Notes: a model not told the origin generated them from the sequence alone. A stretch of DNA of 64,000 nucleotides from DASUPK01 sp963747425 (GCA_963747425.1 CAVVFJ010000001.1:62001-126000), one strand, 5' to 3'. Shown: positions 1 to 8,685, numbered from the stretch's first letter. Numbers and translations are program-made.

Positions 1-1
1 C

Positions 2-454
2 TTCCAATACGAGGACGGCAGCAGGGCGACCAGGCAGGTCGTGGTTCACCCCGGAGCCGTCTGCGTAATTCCTCATGACGGGCGGGTCCTCTACATGGTC
101 GAACAGCCGCGGGAGGCCGTCGAGGAGCCCGCGCTGCTCGAGCTCCCTGCCGGAAAGCTCGACGTCCCCGGGGAGACTCCGCTTGAGTGCGCCCAGCGCG
201 AGCTCGCGGAGGAGATCGGCAAGGCTGCGGGGGACTGGCGCGAGTTGAAGAGCTTCTACACGAGCCCCGGCTTCGCGAACGAGCGCGTCTGGCTCTTCCT
301 CGCGACGGAGCTCTACGACGTGCCCGGCGAGCGGGAGCCCGGGGAGCGCATCGAGGTGGTCGAGATCCCGCTTGGGGAGCTCGACGCCGCCATCGAGCGC
401 TGCGAGGACGCGAAGTCCCTGATCGGCTTGATGATGCTGAGGGAGCTCGTCTAG
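2..454 (+). CDS. Nudix hydrolase, ADP-ribose pyrophosphatase type (5' partial)
   Basis: The reading frame is open from base 2, and residues before the first GTG (base 41) read FQYEDGSRATRQVVVHPG, which fits the N-terminal strand of ADP-ribose pyrophosphatases, so the gene starts outside the window. The Nudix box is clear: GKLDVPGE, then seven residues, then RELAEEIG. The spacing from the first Gly to the first Glu is six residues rather than five, a variant I believe common in actinobacterial members. The family hydrolyses ADP-ribose and related nucleoside diphosphates in the cytosol. xerD follows after 35 bases on the same strand. The exact substrate is inferred. Confidence 0.88.
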   Translation, partial: FQYEDGSRATRQVVVHPGAVCVIPHDGRVLYMVEQPREAVEEPALLELPAGKLDVPGETPLECAQRELAEEIGKAAGDWRELKSFYTSPGFANERVWLFLATELYDVPGEREPGERIEVVEIPLGELDAAIERCEDAKSLIGLMMLRELV

Positions 455-489
455 GAGGTACCCGGGGCCGGCCGCGGAAGTAGTCGGTA

Positions 490-1482
490 ATGGCCACGAT
501 CGCGCCCGCCAGCACAAAACGGGTTGCTCCTGGCGGAGCACCCTCGCGTGACCAGCCCTCCGAGCGCTACGAGGCGCTCGTGCTCGACTTCCTCGCGCAC
601 CTCGAGTTCGAGCGGGGTCTCTCCCGCAACACGCTCGCGGCGTACCGCACGGACCTGCTCCAGTTCGGCCGCTTCCTGGCCGAGCGCGACCGGGAGGCGA
701 CCACGGCGGGGCCGGCCGACCTCTCAGACTTCCTGGCCGATCTTGCGCAGGGCGACGGAAACGGACGGGCGCCCTGCTCGACGGCGACCGTCCACCGCAA
801 GGCGGCCTGCCTGCGCTCCTTCTACCGGCACCTGCGGCGCGAGGAGGCCGTCGAGGACGATCCGGCGGCGCGCCTGGAGACGCCGCGGCGGGGCAGGAAG
901 CTGCCGGAGGTTCTCGGCTACGCCGAGGTGCAGCGCCTCCTGGCTCAGCCCCGGGGCGACGATCCCGCGACTCTGCGGGACAGGGCGCTTCTGGAGCTGA
1001 TGTACGCATCGGGGCTGCGGGCTTCGGAGACGATCTCGCTGGAGATCTCCGACGTCGATCTCGATCACGGGATCGTTCGCGCCAGGGGCAAGGGCTCCAA
1101 GGAGCGACTCGTCCCGGTGGGGGGTAGGGCTCTGGCCGCGATCAGGGTCTACCTGCGGACGGGCAGGCCCAAGATGGTCCGCTCGCACGACGAGCGGAAG
1201 CTGTTTCTCAACTTCAGAGGCGGGCCACTGACCCGTCAGGGCCTCTACAAGATCGTGCTGCGGCACGCCGAGTCCGCGGGCCTCGGCGACCGGATGAGCC
1301 CGCACACCCTGCGGCACTCGTTCGCGACCCATCTGCTCTCCGGCGGCTGCGACCTGCGCTCCGTCCAGGAGATGCTCGGCCACGCCGACCTCTCGACCAC
1401 CCAGCTCTACACGCACCTCTCCGGTGAGGAGCTCAAGGAGGCCTACTTCAAGGCTCACCCAAGGGCGCACTCGGCTCATTAG
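490..1482 (+). CDS. xerD: Tyrosine recombinase XerD-like
   Basis: Phage-integrase family recombinase that would act with a XerC partner at dif to resolve chromosome dimers. It has a SAM-like N-terminal domain (about residues 28-120) and a catalytic domain with Arg177 (GLRASE), the lysine in GKGSKER, His272 and Arg275 (HTLRHSF), His298 (GHADLSTT) and nucleophile Tyr307 (TQLYTHL). At 330 residues it is slightly long: residues 10-21 (KRVAPGGAPSRD) are an extra segment ahead of the core that also occurs in RecJ of this window. mutM follows after 10 bases. A housekeeping role is inferred, since no other mobile-element genes are nearby. Confidence 0.9.
   Translation: MATIAPASTKRVAPGGAPSRDQPSERYEALVLDFLAHLEFERGLSRNTLAAYRTDLLQFGRFLAERDREATTAGPADLSDFLADLAQGDGNGRAPCSTATVHRKAACLRSFYRHLRREEAVEDDPAARLETPRRGRKLPEVLGYAEVQRLLAQPRGDDPATLRDRALLELMYASGLRASETISLEISDVDLDHGIVRARGKGSKERLVPVGGRALAAIRVYLRTGRPKMVRSHDERKLFLNFRGGPLTRQGLYKIVLRHAESAGLGDRMSPHTLRHSFATHLLSGGCDLRSVQEMLGHADLSTTQLYTHLSGEELKEAYFKAHPRAHSAH
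517..551 (+). repeat. In-frame palindromic coding element, copy 1 (in xerD)
   Basis: 35-base segment encoding KRVAPGGAPSRD, 31/35 identical to bases 57485-57519 inside recJ, and read in the same frame there. Its core GCTCCTGGCGGAGC is a perfect 5-bp stem with a TGGC loop. The stem extends through one further pair to GGG/CCC with a bulged T. The further pair is T-A here and C-G in the other copy. Confidence 0.75.
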
Positions 1483-1492
1483 CATCGTCCTC

Positions 1493-2440
1493 ATGCCCGA
1501 GTTGCCCGAGGTGGAGACGGTGCGTCGCCAGCTCGAGCCCGAGCTGGTCGGAAAGCGGATAGTGGCGGTGACCGTCCTCGACGAGCGGCTCACTCGACCC
1601 GAGCCGCCGCGCTCGCTGGAGCGGGCGGTCAAGGGCCGGGAGGTGACCGCCGTCGCGCGGCGCGGCAAGTACCTGCTGGTCGGCCTTGAGGGCGGCCGCA
1701 CGCTGGCGATGCACCTGCGGATGACCGGGAACCTGCTGTTGCGCGATTCCGAGGTGGGGGAGACCGCGGATCTGATGAAGAACGATCGGCTCGGCGGCCA
1801 GCGGCTGTACGAACCGGCTCCGGAGCCGAGCCACGTGCGGGCTCGCTTCGAGCTCGACGACGGCAGGACGCTGCTCTTCACGGACGTGCGCCGCTTCGGT
1901 CAGGCGGTGATCCTCGACGCGGGGGATCAGCTCGATGACTTCTTCGCCGCGCGCCTCGGTGTCGAGCCGCTCTCGGGAGAGCTCACCGCCGAGAGATTGC
2001 TCGAGCTGGCCAGGGACCGCACGGCGCCGCTCAAGTCCTTCCTGCTCACCCAATCCCGGGTGGCCGGGATCGGGAACATCTACGCCGATGAGGCGCTCTG
2101 GCGAGCCCGCCTGCATCCGCTCTCTCCCGCCGGCTCGATGAAGCTCGAGCATGCCCAGCGCCTGGTCGACGGGATCGTGGCGGCGCTGGAGACCGGGCTC
2201 GAGCACGGCGGGGCGAGCATCGACGACTACCTGGACTCGCGGGGCGAGACCGGCTCGATGCAGGAGGAGTTCCTGGTCCACACCCGGGAGGGAGAGGACT
2301 GCCCCCGCGGCGATGGCGTGATCCAGCGGATCGTCGTCACGGGAAGGTCGACCTACTTCTGCCCGGCATGTCAGGAGCGGCTGCGTCGCCGCCCCAGGAG
2401 AAAGGCGAAGCGCCCGGCGCGAAAGGCGGGGGCGAGGTGA
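1493..2440 (+). CDS. mutM: Formamidopyrimidine-DNA glycosylase
   Basis: Bifunctional base-excision glycosylase/AP lyase for 8-oxoguanine and formamidopyrimidines. The ATG at 1493 gives the expected MPELPEVETV, whose Pro2 is the Schiff-base nucleophile, with Glu3 and a central lysine region. The helix-two-turn-helix QSRVAGIGNIYADEALW is intact. The C-terminal zinc finger is atypical: it reads CPRGDG then RSTYFCPACQ, so one of the usual four cysteines is replaced by Gly. A segment after RDSEVGETADLMK is longer than usual. The stop overlaps the GTG of the next gene by four bases, which suggests translational coupling. Confidence 0.92.
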   Translation: MPELPEVETVRRQLEPELVGKRIVAVTVLDERLTRPEPPRSLERAVKGREVTAVARRGKYLLVGLEGGRTLAMHLRMTGNLLLRDSEVGETADLMKNDRLGGQRLYEPAPEPSHVRARFELDDGRTLLFTDVRRFGQAVILDAGDQLDDFFAARLGVEPLSGELTAERLLELARDRTAPLKSFLLTQSRVAGIGNIYADEALWRARLHPLSPAGSMKLEHAQRLVDGIVAALETGLEHGGASIDDYLDSRGETGSMQEEFLVHTREGEDCPRGDGVIQRIVVTGRSTYFCPACQERLRRRPRRKAKRPARKAGAR

Positions 2441-3369
2441 GCGAGCCGCCGCCCCTGCCGGAGGGCTTCGCCGTCGGGCATTGGTCGGACCCGGTGGGTG
2501 GCACCGGTTGCACGGTGGTGATCCCGCCGCCGGAGACGCCCGGCGGGGTCTGCGTGCACGGCGGCGGGCCCGGGACCCGTGAGACCGACACCCTGCGGCC
2601 GCTCGCGAACGCGCAGGAGGCGAACGCGATCCTGATCACCGGCGGCAGCGCGTTCGGGCTCGCGGCGGCCGACGGCGTGGTCCGCTGGCTCGAGGACCAC
2701 GATCGCGGCTACTTCACGCCCTACGGCCGGGTGCCACTCGTCCCCTCCGCGGTGATCTACGACCTCCCGTCGGGCGAGGGAAAGGCGCGTCCGGGGGCGG
2801 AGCAGGGATATGCGGCCTGTGAGGCCGCCAGCGCCGGAGTGCCGGAGCGGGGCGCCGTCGGGGCGGGGACGGGAGCCACGGTCGGCAAGCTGCTGGGGCG
2901 GGAGCGATCGCGGCCGGGCGGCGTCGGCTACGCCGCGCTGGTCACGGGTACCGGTCACACCGTGGCGGCGGTCGCCACGGTCAACGCGGTGGGCGATGTG
3001 ATCGACGAGGACGGCTCGGTTCTGGCGGGCCCGCGCGGGGAGGAGGACGAGCCGGTGCGCGGTGCCGAGCTGATCGCCGCGATGGACCGGCCGCCGGAGT
3101 TCCGGGTCCCGGAGGGCAATTCGACCCCGGTCTGCGTCTGCACCGACGCTGCGCTCGACAAGCGGCAGTGCTCGATCGTCGCGAGGGCCGCAACTGCGGG
3201 GCTGGGCCGGGCGGTGGATCCGGTCTTCACCCCGGTCGACGGCGACGTGGTCTTCTGCCTCGCCTCGGGAAGGGGCGAGCCGGACCAGTTCGCGCCCTTC
3301 CAGATCGGCGCGGCGGCAGCGACCGTCACCGCGGCCGCGATCAGGGACGCGGTTCGCCAGGCGGCCTGA
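2437..3369 (+). CDS. P1 family peptidase (S58, DmpA-like)
   Basis: Member of the Ntn-hydrolase peptidase family S58 (DmpA/BapA aminopeptidases), which self-cleaves before a Ser/Thr. The likely cleavage site is EGN-STPVCVCTDA, and downstream PVFTPVDGDVVFCLASG matches the conserved substrate-site block. ITGGSAFGLAAADGV near the N-terminus is also typical. I chose GTG 2437, which overlaps the mutM stop as GTGA. An ATG at 2368 would add 23 low-complexity residues and a long overlap. The substrate (D-amino-acid or beta-peptides) is unknown. Confidence 0.85.
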   Translation: MSEPPPLPEGFAVGHWSDPVGGTGCTVVIPPPETPGGVCVHGGGPGTRETDTLRPLANAQEANAILITGGSAFGLAAADGVVRWLEDHDRGYFTPYGRVPLVPSAVIYDLPSGEGKARPGAEQGYAACEAASAGVPERGAVGAGTGATVGKLLGRERSRPGGVGYAALVTGTGHTVAAVATVNAVGDVIDEDGSVLAGPRGEEDEPVRGAELIAAMDRPPEFRVPEGNSTPVCVCTDAALDKRQCSIVARAATAGLGRAVDPVFTPVDGDVVFCLASGRGEPDQFAPFQIGAAAATVTAAAIRDAVRQAA

Positions 3370-3399
3370 TCCGTCCGGGTGCTGCGGCAGCTTTGGTGG

Positions 3400-4119
3400 A
3401 TGCCCGGGAACTTCAAGACCGAGGCCGTCGTGCTGCGCAGCATCCGCTACGGCGAGGCCGACCGCATCGTCCACCTCTACTCCGCGACCCGCGGGCGCAT
3501 CGGGGCGATCGCCAAGGGATCGCGGCGGCCGAAGTCGCGGTTCGGGGGGCGGCTCGAGCCGTTCTTCCGGCTGAACCTCGTCCTCTATGAGGGGCGGGGG
3601 GAGCTCTTCACGGTGACCGGTGCCTCGACGGTCGACGGGTATGGCGGGCTGCGCTCCAACGGGCCGGCTCTCGGGGCGGCCGGGCGAGCCTGCGACGCCG
3701 TGCTGCGGCTGCTGGACTCCGGCGAGCCGAACGAGGCCGCCTACCACCTGCTCTGCAATTACCTGGGCCTGCTCGATGCGGACGCCCCGGCGGCCAGCGC
3801 CCCGGGCGCGGCGCTCGCCTTCCGGCTCAAGCTGGCGCTCGCCGCGGGGTTCTCACCCGAGCTGGCGAGCTGCGCGAGCTGTGGGGAGGCGGACCACCTG
3901 GCGGCCTTCTCCGGCTCGGCCGGCGGCGTGGTGTGCTCGAGCTGCGAGGGCGGCGGCTTTCCCTTCAGCGAGGAGGCGCACCGGTTCATGGTCGACGCGC
4001 TGGCGCGGCCGCTGGCCGAGGCTCCCGCGGCGGATCCGCGGGTGACCGCACAGGCGGACCGGGCGATCACCGAGACGCTCGAGCACCACGCGCATGTGCA
4101 CCTGCGCGCCGCGGCCTAG
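3400..4119 (+). CDS. recO: DNA repair protein RecO
   Basis: RecFOR-pathway mediator that helps RecR load RecA on SSB-coated single-stranded DNA. The N-terminal OB-fold begins FKTEAVVLRSIRYGEADRI. A C-terminal zinc module has CASC and CSSC pairs about 19 residues apart. ATG 3400 fits the family N-terminus better than GTG 3379. At 239 residues the length is normal. It converges on the SDR gene, and the two stop codons share CTAG (4116-4119). Confidence 0.93.
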   Translation: MPGNFKTEAVVLRSIRYGEADRIVHLYSATRGRIGAIAKGSRRPKSRFGGRLEPFFRLNLVLYEGRGELFTVTGASTVDGYGGLRSNGPALGAAGRACDAVLRLLDSGEPNEAAYHLLCNYLGLLDADAPAASAPGAALAFRLKLALAAGFSPELASCASCGEADHLAAFSGSAGGVVCSSCEGGGFPFSEEAHRFMVDALARPLAEAPAADPRVTAQADRAITETLEHHAHVHLRAAA

Positions 4120-4871
4120 TCCGGGCGGTAGATCCGCTCGGTGACGCGAAGCTTGATCGGCTTCGGCGCAACGGTTCCGCGCATGACCCAGGGGAACAGA
4201 CGGCCGGGGATCATCGAGCGCTTGCCGCGATCGTAGGCCTGGAGCGCATCGGCTGCGCATTGCTCCGCGCTGATCATGCCGGGCATGAGCCGGGTGTTCT
4301 CGTCGTAGCCGGCGACCGACTGCCATTCGGTCTTCACGGGACCCGGGTTGACGACCAGGCACTTGACGCCGGTGTCCTTCAGCTCCATCGAGAGGGCCTC
4401 CATGAAGGAGATCGCGAAGGCCTTGCTGGCGCCGTAGGTGGTTTCGTAGGGGAGCGGCTGCATGCCGGCGGTGGAGGCGACGGTGATCACGCCGCCGCGT
4501 CCGCGCTCGACCATCGACGGGATGAAGGCGTGGGTGAGGACGACGACGGCCTCGCAGTTGACACGGACCATCTCGGCCTCGCGCTCGGGGTCGAGCTCGA
4601 GGATGCGGCCTCGCAGGCCGAAGCCCGCATTGTTGACGAGCAGGTCCACGTCGACGCCGAGCTTGGCGACCTTGCCCGGGAGCTTCGCGGCCTCGGAGCC
4701 GAGATCGCACTCGATCACGTGTGCCGTGGTGGGGAGCTGCTCGGCGAGCTTCTCGAGGCGGTCCTTGCGGCGGGCGACCAGGATCAGGTCGTAGCCACGG
4801 GCCGCGAGCTGCCTGGCGAACTCCTCGCCGATGCCCGCGGAGGCGCCGGTGATCAGTGCCGTCTCTGCCAT
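4116..4871 (-). CDS. Short-chain dehydrogenase/reductase
   Basis: Classical SDR of 251 residues. It has the Rossmann motif TGASAGIG, the NNAG motif (VNNAGFG), the catalytic Ser region TVASTAG and YGASK (Tyr-x3-Lys). The N-terminus VARRKDRLEKLAEQL and the C-terminal RPD extension resemble the DltE/YqjQ-like SDR group. The substrate cannot be told from sequence. It starts 75 bases from the divergent dGTPase-like gene, so the two probably share a promoter region. It is about 30% similar by eye to the SDR at 11438. Confidence 0.9.
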   Translation of the reverse strand: MAETALITGASAGIGEEFARQLAARGYDLILVARRKDRLEKLAEQLPTTAHVIECDLGSEAAKLPGKVAKLGVDVDLLVNNAGFGLRGRILELDPEREAEMVRVNCEAVVVLTHAFIPSMVERGRGGVITVASTAGMQPLPYETTYGASKAFAISFMEALSMELKDTGVKCLVVNPGPVKTEWQSVAGYDENTRLMPGMISAEQCAADALQAYDRGKRSMIPGRLFPWVMRGTVAPKPIKLRVTERIYRPD

Positions 4872-4946
4872 GAACCGGAGCCTAATTCGAATCTTTCGGC
4901 CTCGCAGCGCGGCGGTGGTGCCGGGCCGGGTGCGAACATCGAGCGC

Positions 4947-5945
4947 ATGACCACGCACACCGCGACGCTGGAGGAGAGGGTTCGCTCCTGGGAGTCCGAG
5001 TACCTCTGGGAGAGCGCGACGCCCTCCTATCCGGCTCAGCGGCGGGAGGCCGAGGAGGACAGTCCCGTTCGCACGCCGTTCCAGCGCGACCGCGACCGGA
5101 TCGTCCACTCGAAGGCGTTCCGGCGGCTCAAGCACAAGACGCAGGTCTTCGTGGCGCCGGAGGGCGACCACTACCGGACCAGGCTCACCCACACGCTCGA
5201 GGCCTGCTTCATCTCGCGGACGGTGGCGCGTGCGCTGGGGCTGAACGAGGACCTGACCGAGGCGATCGGGCTGGGGCATGACCTGGGGCATCCGCCCTTC
5301 GGGCACATCGGCGAGGAGGCGCTGGACGAGGCGCTCCAGGAGCACGGGATGCGCTTCCGCCACAACGAGCATTCGCTGCGGGTGGTCGAGGTGCTCGCGC
5401 GGGACGGCCGGGGGCTGAACCTGACCGAGCAGGTCAGGGACGGCATCCTCAATCACACGGGGTCCCGCAAGCCCGCGACGCTGGAGGGGCGGGTGGTGCG
5501 GATCGTCGATCGGGTCGCTTACATCAACCACGACATCGACGACGCGCTGCGCGCGGGGATCATCTCGGAGGACGACCTGCCGGGCGAGGAGATCGAGCTG
5601 CTCGGCGAGACGGGTGCGCGCCGGATCGACCTGCTCGTCCAGGACATGGTCGAGCGCTCCCGGGCGGAGGGGGACATCGCGCAGAGCGACGAGGTGGGAG
5701 GCGCGATGCTGCGGCTGCGGAAGTTCATGTTCGAGCGCGTGTACCTGGGTCCGGAGGCTCGTGCGGAGCAGGAGCGGGCGAGGGTCGCGCTGCGGACGCT
5801 GTTCGACCACTACCTCGCGCATCTCGATGAGGTGCCGGCGACCGACCCGGATGCCGGTCCGGTGCAGCGCGTGACGGACTACATCGCCGGAATGACCGAC
5901 CGTTTCTGTCTCAGCACCTACGAGCGGCTGGTGGCTCGGAAGTAG
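4947..5945 (+). CDS. Deoxyguanosinetriphosphate triphosphohydrolase-like protein
   Basis: HD-domain dNTP triphosphohydrolase of the dGTPase family. Metal ligands are in RTRLTHTLE, LGHDLGHPPFGH (HD pair) and RIVDRVAYINHDIDD. The 332-residue length matches the short dGTPase-like type usual in Actinobacteria. The ATG at 4947 is preceded by a weak Shine-Dalgarno and gives a normal N-terminus. dnaG follows after 9 bases, an association common in Actinobacteria that links dNTP pool control with priming. Confidence 0.92.
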   Translation: MTTHTATLEERVRSWESEYLWESATPSYPAQRREAEEDSPVRTPFQRDRDRIVHSKAFRRLKHKTQVFVAPEGDHYRTRLTHTLEACFISRTVARALGLNEDLTEAIGLGHDLGHPPFGHIGEEALDEALQEHGMRFRHNEHSLRVVEVLARDGRGLNLTEQVRDGILNHTGSRKPATLEGRVVRIVDRVAYINHDIDDALRAGIISEDDLPGEEIELLGETGARRIDLLVQDMVERSRAEGDIAQSDEVGGAMLRLRKFMFERVYLGPEARAEQERARVALRTLFDHYLAHLDEVPATDPDAGPVQRVTDYIAGMTDRFCLSTYERLVARK

Positions 5946-5954
5946 ATTGGGTGG

Positions 5955-7721
5955 ATGGCGAGGTTCACGCGCGACAGCGTCGATCGGGTCAAGGAGGCGT
6001 CGGACATCGTCGAGATCGTCTCGGCGCACACCGACCTCCAGCAGCGAGGGCAGGACTACTGGGGCAACTGTCCCTTCCATGACGAGAGGACCCCGTCGTT
6101 CAAGGTCAATCCGCGGGACAAGCTCTACTACTGCTTCGGCTGCGAGGCGAGCGGGGACGTCTTCCGGTTCGTCGAGGAGAAGGAGGGGCTGGACTTCGCC
6201 GCCGCCGTGGAGTCGCTTGGGGAGCGATACGGCGTGGAGCTCGAGCGGGAGAACGAGGACCCGCAGGCGGAGGAGAGGCGGCGCCGGAAGGCTCGCCTGT
6301 GGGAGCTGCTCGAGCGGACGTCGAAGTACTACGAGCGCTACCTCTGGGATGCGCCGAAGGCGGAGAAGGCGCGCGCCTATCTCGCGGATCGCGGGCTGAG
6401 CGAGGATGTGCTGCGGCGGTTCGGCGTGGGGATGGCGCCAAGTCCCTGGGATCAGGTGCTGACAGGCAGCCAGCGGGCCGGATTCAAGGTCGATGAGCTG
6501 CTCGCCGCCGGACTGATCCTGAAGGGGCGGCAGGGTGGGCACTACGACCGCTTCCGGAATCGGATCACCTTCCCGATCCGCGACCAGCGCGGGCGGGTGC
6601 TGGGGTTCGGGGCGCGAGCGCTGAGCCCGGACTCTCAGCCCAAGTACATGAACTCGCCCGAGGGCGAGCTCTATAGGAAGAGCCACACGCTCTACGGGAT
6701 CGACCGGGCGCGCGGACCGATCGCAAAGGCGCGGCGGGCGATCGTGGTCGAGGGCTACACCGACGTACTGGCGCTTCACCAGGCCGGGGTGGAGGAGGCG
6801 GTGGCGATCATGGGGACGGCGATCACCCCCGAGCAGATCACGATGCTCGCGGGGCTGACCGAGTCGGTCGTGCTGGCACTCGATGCCGATCGGGCCGGGG
6901 CGGATGCGATGATCCGGGCGCAGAAGGTCGCGGGAGGCAAGAGCCTCGAGCTGCGTGTCGCGGCGATGCCGGAGGGCGAGGACCCGGCGGACATGCTGCA
7001 GGAGGGGTCGGTCGATCGCTTCATGAAGCTGGTCGACGACGCGGTCGACCTGCCGAGCTTCCGGGTCGACGTAGCGCTGGGCCGAGGGGATCTCGGTTCG
7101 GTCGCGGGGCGGGAGCGGGTGCTGGAGGAGGTCGGGCCGGTCCTGAAGACGATGGGGGAGACGGCGCTCGGATTCGACGAATTGGTGCGGAAGGTGGCGG
7201 ACCGGCTCGACACCGATGCGAGCTTGGTCCTGGCGCGGGTGCGATCGGCGCCGGAGGCCAGCGCTGCGCCGGTGGGGGACGGCAATGGGGCGAAGCCGCC
7301 GAAGCCGGTCGCGGTCTCGCTGACGCCGCGCGAGACGCGCGAGCGGGCGCTGCTGGCGATGTGCATCGCGCAGCCCGGGGCGGGGCAGGGGTTCATCGAC
7401 CGGCTCACCGATGAGCATCTCTCGCCCTCGGGGCGGCCGGCACTGGGCTGGCTGCGGGCGCATCTGGCGGATCCGATGGCGGGGCTGCCCAGGGACGATG
7501 CGGCGCTCACGTCCCTGATCACGGAGCTGGTGATGAGGGCGGAGAATGAGCCGGCCTCGGAGGGAGCGATGCAGCTCAATCTGGACCTGCTGGAGCAGCA
7601 GCGGCTGGAGGACGGGATCGCGGCCGCGCAGAAGGCCGGTGACTACGAGGTCAGCACGCGCCTGGCGGGCGAGCGAGCATCCCTCACGGACCGCATCGCC
7701 CACGCGGGCATCGTCAGCTAG
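5955..7721 (+). CDS. dnaG: DNA primase
   Basis: Synthesises RNA primers at the replication fork. The N-terminal CHC2 zinc domain has Cys39, His42, Cys60 and Cys63 (CPFH, CFGC). The catalytic core carries the EGYTDV TOPRIM motif and DADRAG. The C-terminal third, after a Pro-rich linker near residue 445, is the DnaB-interacting helical domain. Length is 588 residues, which is full. ATG 5955 is the only sensible start. It is likely co-transcribed with the upstream dGTPase-like gene. Confidence 0.96.
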   Translation: MARFTRDSVDRVKEASDIVEIVSAHTDLQQRGQDYWGNCPFHDERTPSFKVNPRDKLYYCFGCEASGDVFRFVEEKEGLDFAAAVESLGERYGVELERENEDPQAEERRRRKARLWELLERTSKYYERYLWDAPKAEKARAYLADRGLSEDVLRRFGVGMAPSPWDQVLTGSQRAGFKVDELLAAGLILKGRQGGHYDRFRNRITFPIRDQRGRVLGFGARALSPDSQPKYMNSPEGELYRKSHTLYGIDRARGPIAKARRAIVVEGYTDVLALHQAGVEEAVAIMGTAITPEQITMLAGLTESVVLALDADRAGADAMIRAQKVAGGKSLELRVAAMPEGEDPADMLQEGSVDRFMKLVDDAVDLPSFRVDVALGRGDLGSVAGRERVLEEVGPVLKTMGETALGFDELVRKVADRLDTDASLVLARVRSAPEASAAPVGDGNGAKPPKPVAVSLTPRETRERALLAMCIAQPGAGQGFIDRLTDEHLSPSGRPALGWLRAHLADPMAGLPRDDAALTSLITELVMRAENEPASEGAMQLNLDLLEQQRLEDGIAAAQKAGDYEVSTRLAGERASLTDRIAHAGIVS

Positions 7722-7772
7722 CCGCCAGGTTCTACAAACTCGGCACACTCCCGCGCGCCTCCCACGCGAAAA

Positions 7773-8555
7773 GTGGCTGATTTGCAGGTATTTCCGGCTC
7801 GCCCCGTCCGGTGGCAGCTGGAAAATGGCTGCAAATGGACAAGGAAGAACTGGAGCAGCTACCTGGCGGAGGGTCTCTCGCTGGAGCAGATCGGCAAGCG
7901 GGTGGGGCTGGAGAAGTCGACGGTCAGCTACCACGTCAAGAGGCATGGTCTTAACCCTGTGAACCAGGGGCGAGCGGCGAACCGTGGTGGCCTCGGCGAG
8001 GAAACGCTTCGGGTCTTGGTCGCGGAAGGGGCAACTCTGACGGAGATGGCGCGCCGACTCGATCGAAGCGTCTCTACGGTGCGGTATTGGTTGAAGAAAT
8101 ACGGTCAGTGGCCGTTGGCGTCAGGGCGACGACGCGTTGCGGCTCGCCGCGCGCGAGAACGGGGCCTCAAGCAGGTCGAGCTCGAGTGTTCGCATCACGG
8201 TCTCACCGAGTTCACCCTTGAACGCGGCGGCCGTTATCGGTGTCTCAAGTGCAGGCGGGAAGGAGTCATTCGCTGGCGTCGTCGAGCGAAGTTGAGGCTC
8301 GTGGAGGAGGCCGGCGGTCGCTGCGTTCTCTGCGGCTACGACGAGTTTGCAGGTGCTCTGCAGTTTCACCACCTCGATCCGAGCAAGAAGGAGTTCGGTC
8401 TCGCGATGCGTGGCCTGACGCGGTCTATCGAGGAGTTGCGAAAGGAAGCCGCGAAATGCGTATTGCTCTGCGCCAACTGCCACGCCAAGGTGGAGTGGGG
8501 TGACGTCTCACTTCCAGGGGCCGAAGCGATCGCTGAGAATGCAGGAGACAGGTAA
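7773..8555 (+). CDS. HNH endonuclease-like protein with two HTH motifs
   Basis: Two similar helix-turn-helix segments come first (LSLEQIGKRVGLEKSTVSYH and ATLTEMARRLDRSVSTVRYW). A zinc-ribbon-like stretch follows (ECSHHGLTEF to CLKC), then a C-terminal HNH fold: CVLCGYDEF, FHHLDP and CVLLCANCHAKVE. Such proteins recur in Solirubrobacterales, and their role is unknown; sequence-directed DNA cleavage or binding is inferred. The start is uncertain: GTG 7773 lacks a good Shine-Dalgarno, and homology probably begins at KWTRKNW, near base 7836. No partner defence gene is adjacent. Confidence 0.75.
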   Translation: MADLQVFPARPVRWQLENGCKWTRKNWSSYLAEGLSLEQIGKRVGLEKSTVSYHVKRHGLNPVNQGRAANRGGLGEETLRVLVAEGATLTEMARRLDRSVSTVRYWLKKYGQWPLASGRRRVAARRARERGLKQVELECSHHGLTEFTLERGGRYRCLKCRREGVIRWRRRAKLRLVEEAGGRCVLCGYDEFAGALQFHHLDPSKKEFGLAMRGLTRSIEELRKEAAKCVLLCANCHAKVEWGDVSLPGAEAIAENAGDR

Positions 8556-8600
8556 TCTGGGGGAGGCAGCGTGATCCAACCCTGACTCATCTGATTACGG

Positions 8601-8672
8601 TCCGGGGTGGGCCAAAGGTAGGCCAGCACACTGTTAATGTGCCGCATGTCGGTTCGAGTCCGACCCCCGGAG
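8601..8672 (+). tRNA. tRNA-Asn (GTT)
   Basis: A full cloverleaf folds by eye: acceptor TCCGGGG/CCCCGGA, D-stem GGCC/GGCC, anticodon stem GCACA/TGTGC with loop CTGTTAA (anticodon GTT), T-arm GTCGG-TTCGAGT-CCGAC, discriminator G. The genome continues CCT, so the 3' CCA is not fully encoded. Confidence 0.95.
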
Positions 8673-8685
8673 CCTTGAAGCGACG

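Noticed and set aside
490..1482. XerD-like gene as an integrase of a mobile element
   Set aside because: No attachment repeats, excisionase or phage genes nearby; it sits in a stable repair-gene block, which fits housekeeping XerD.
4116..7946. A 1276-codon open frame on the minus strand across the dGTPase and dnaG genes
   Set aside because: Only its last 251 codons (SDR) look like protein; the rest is a Pro/Arg/Leu-rich shadow of GC-rich genes on the other strand.
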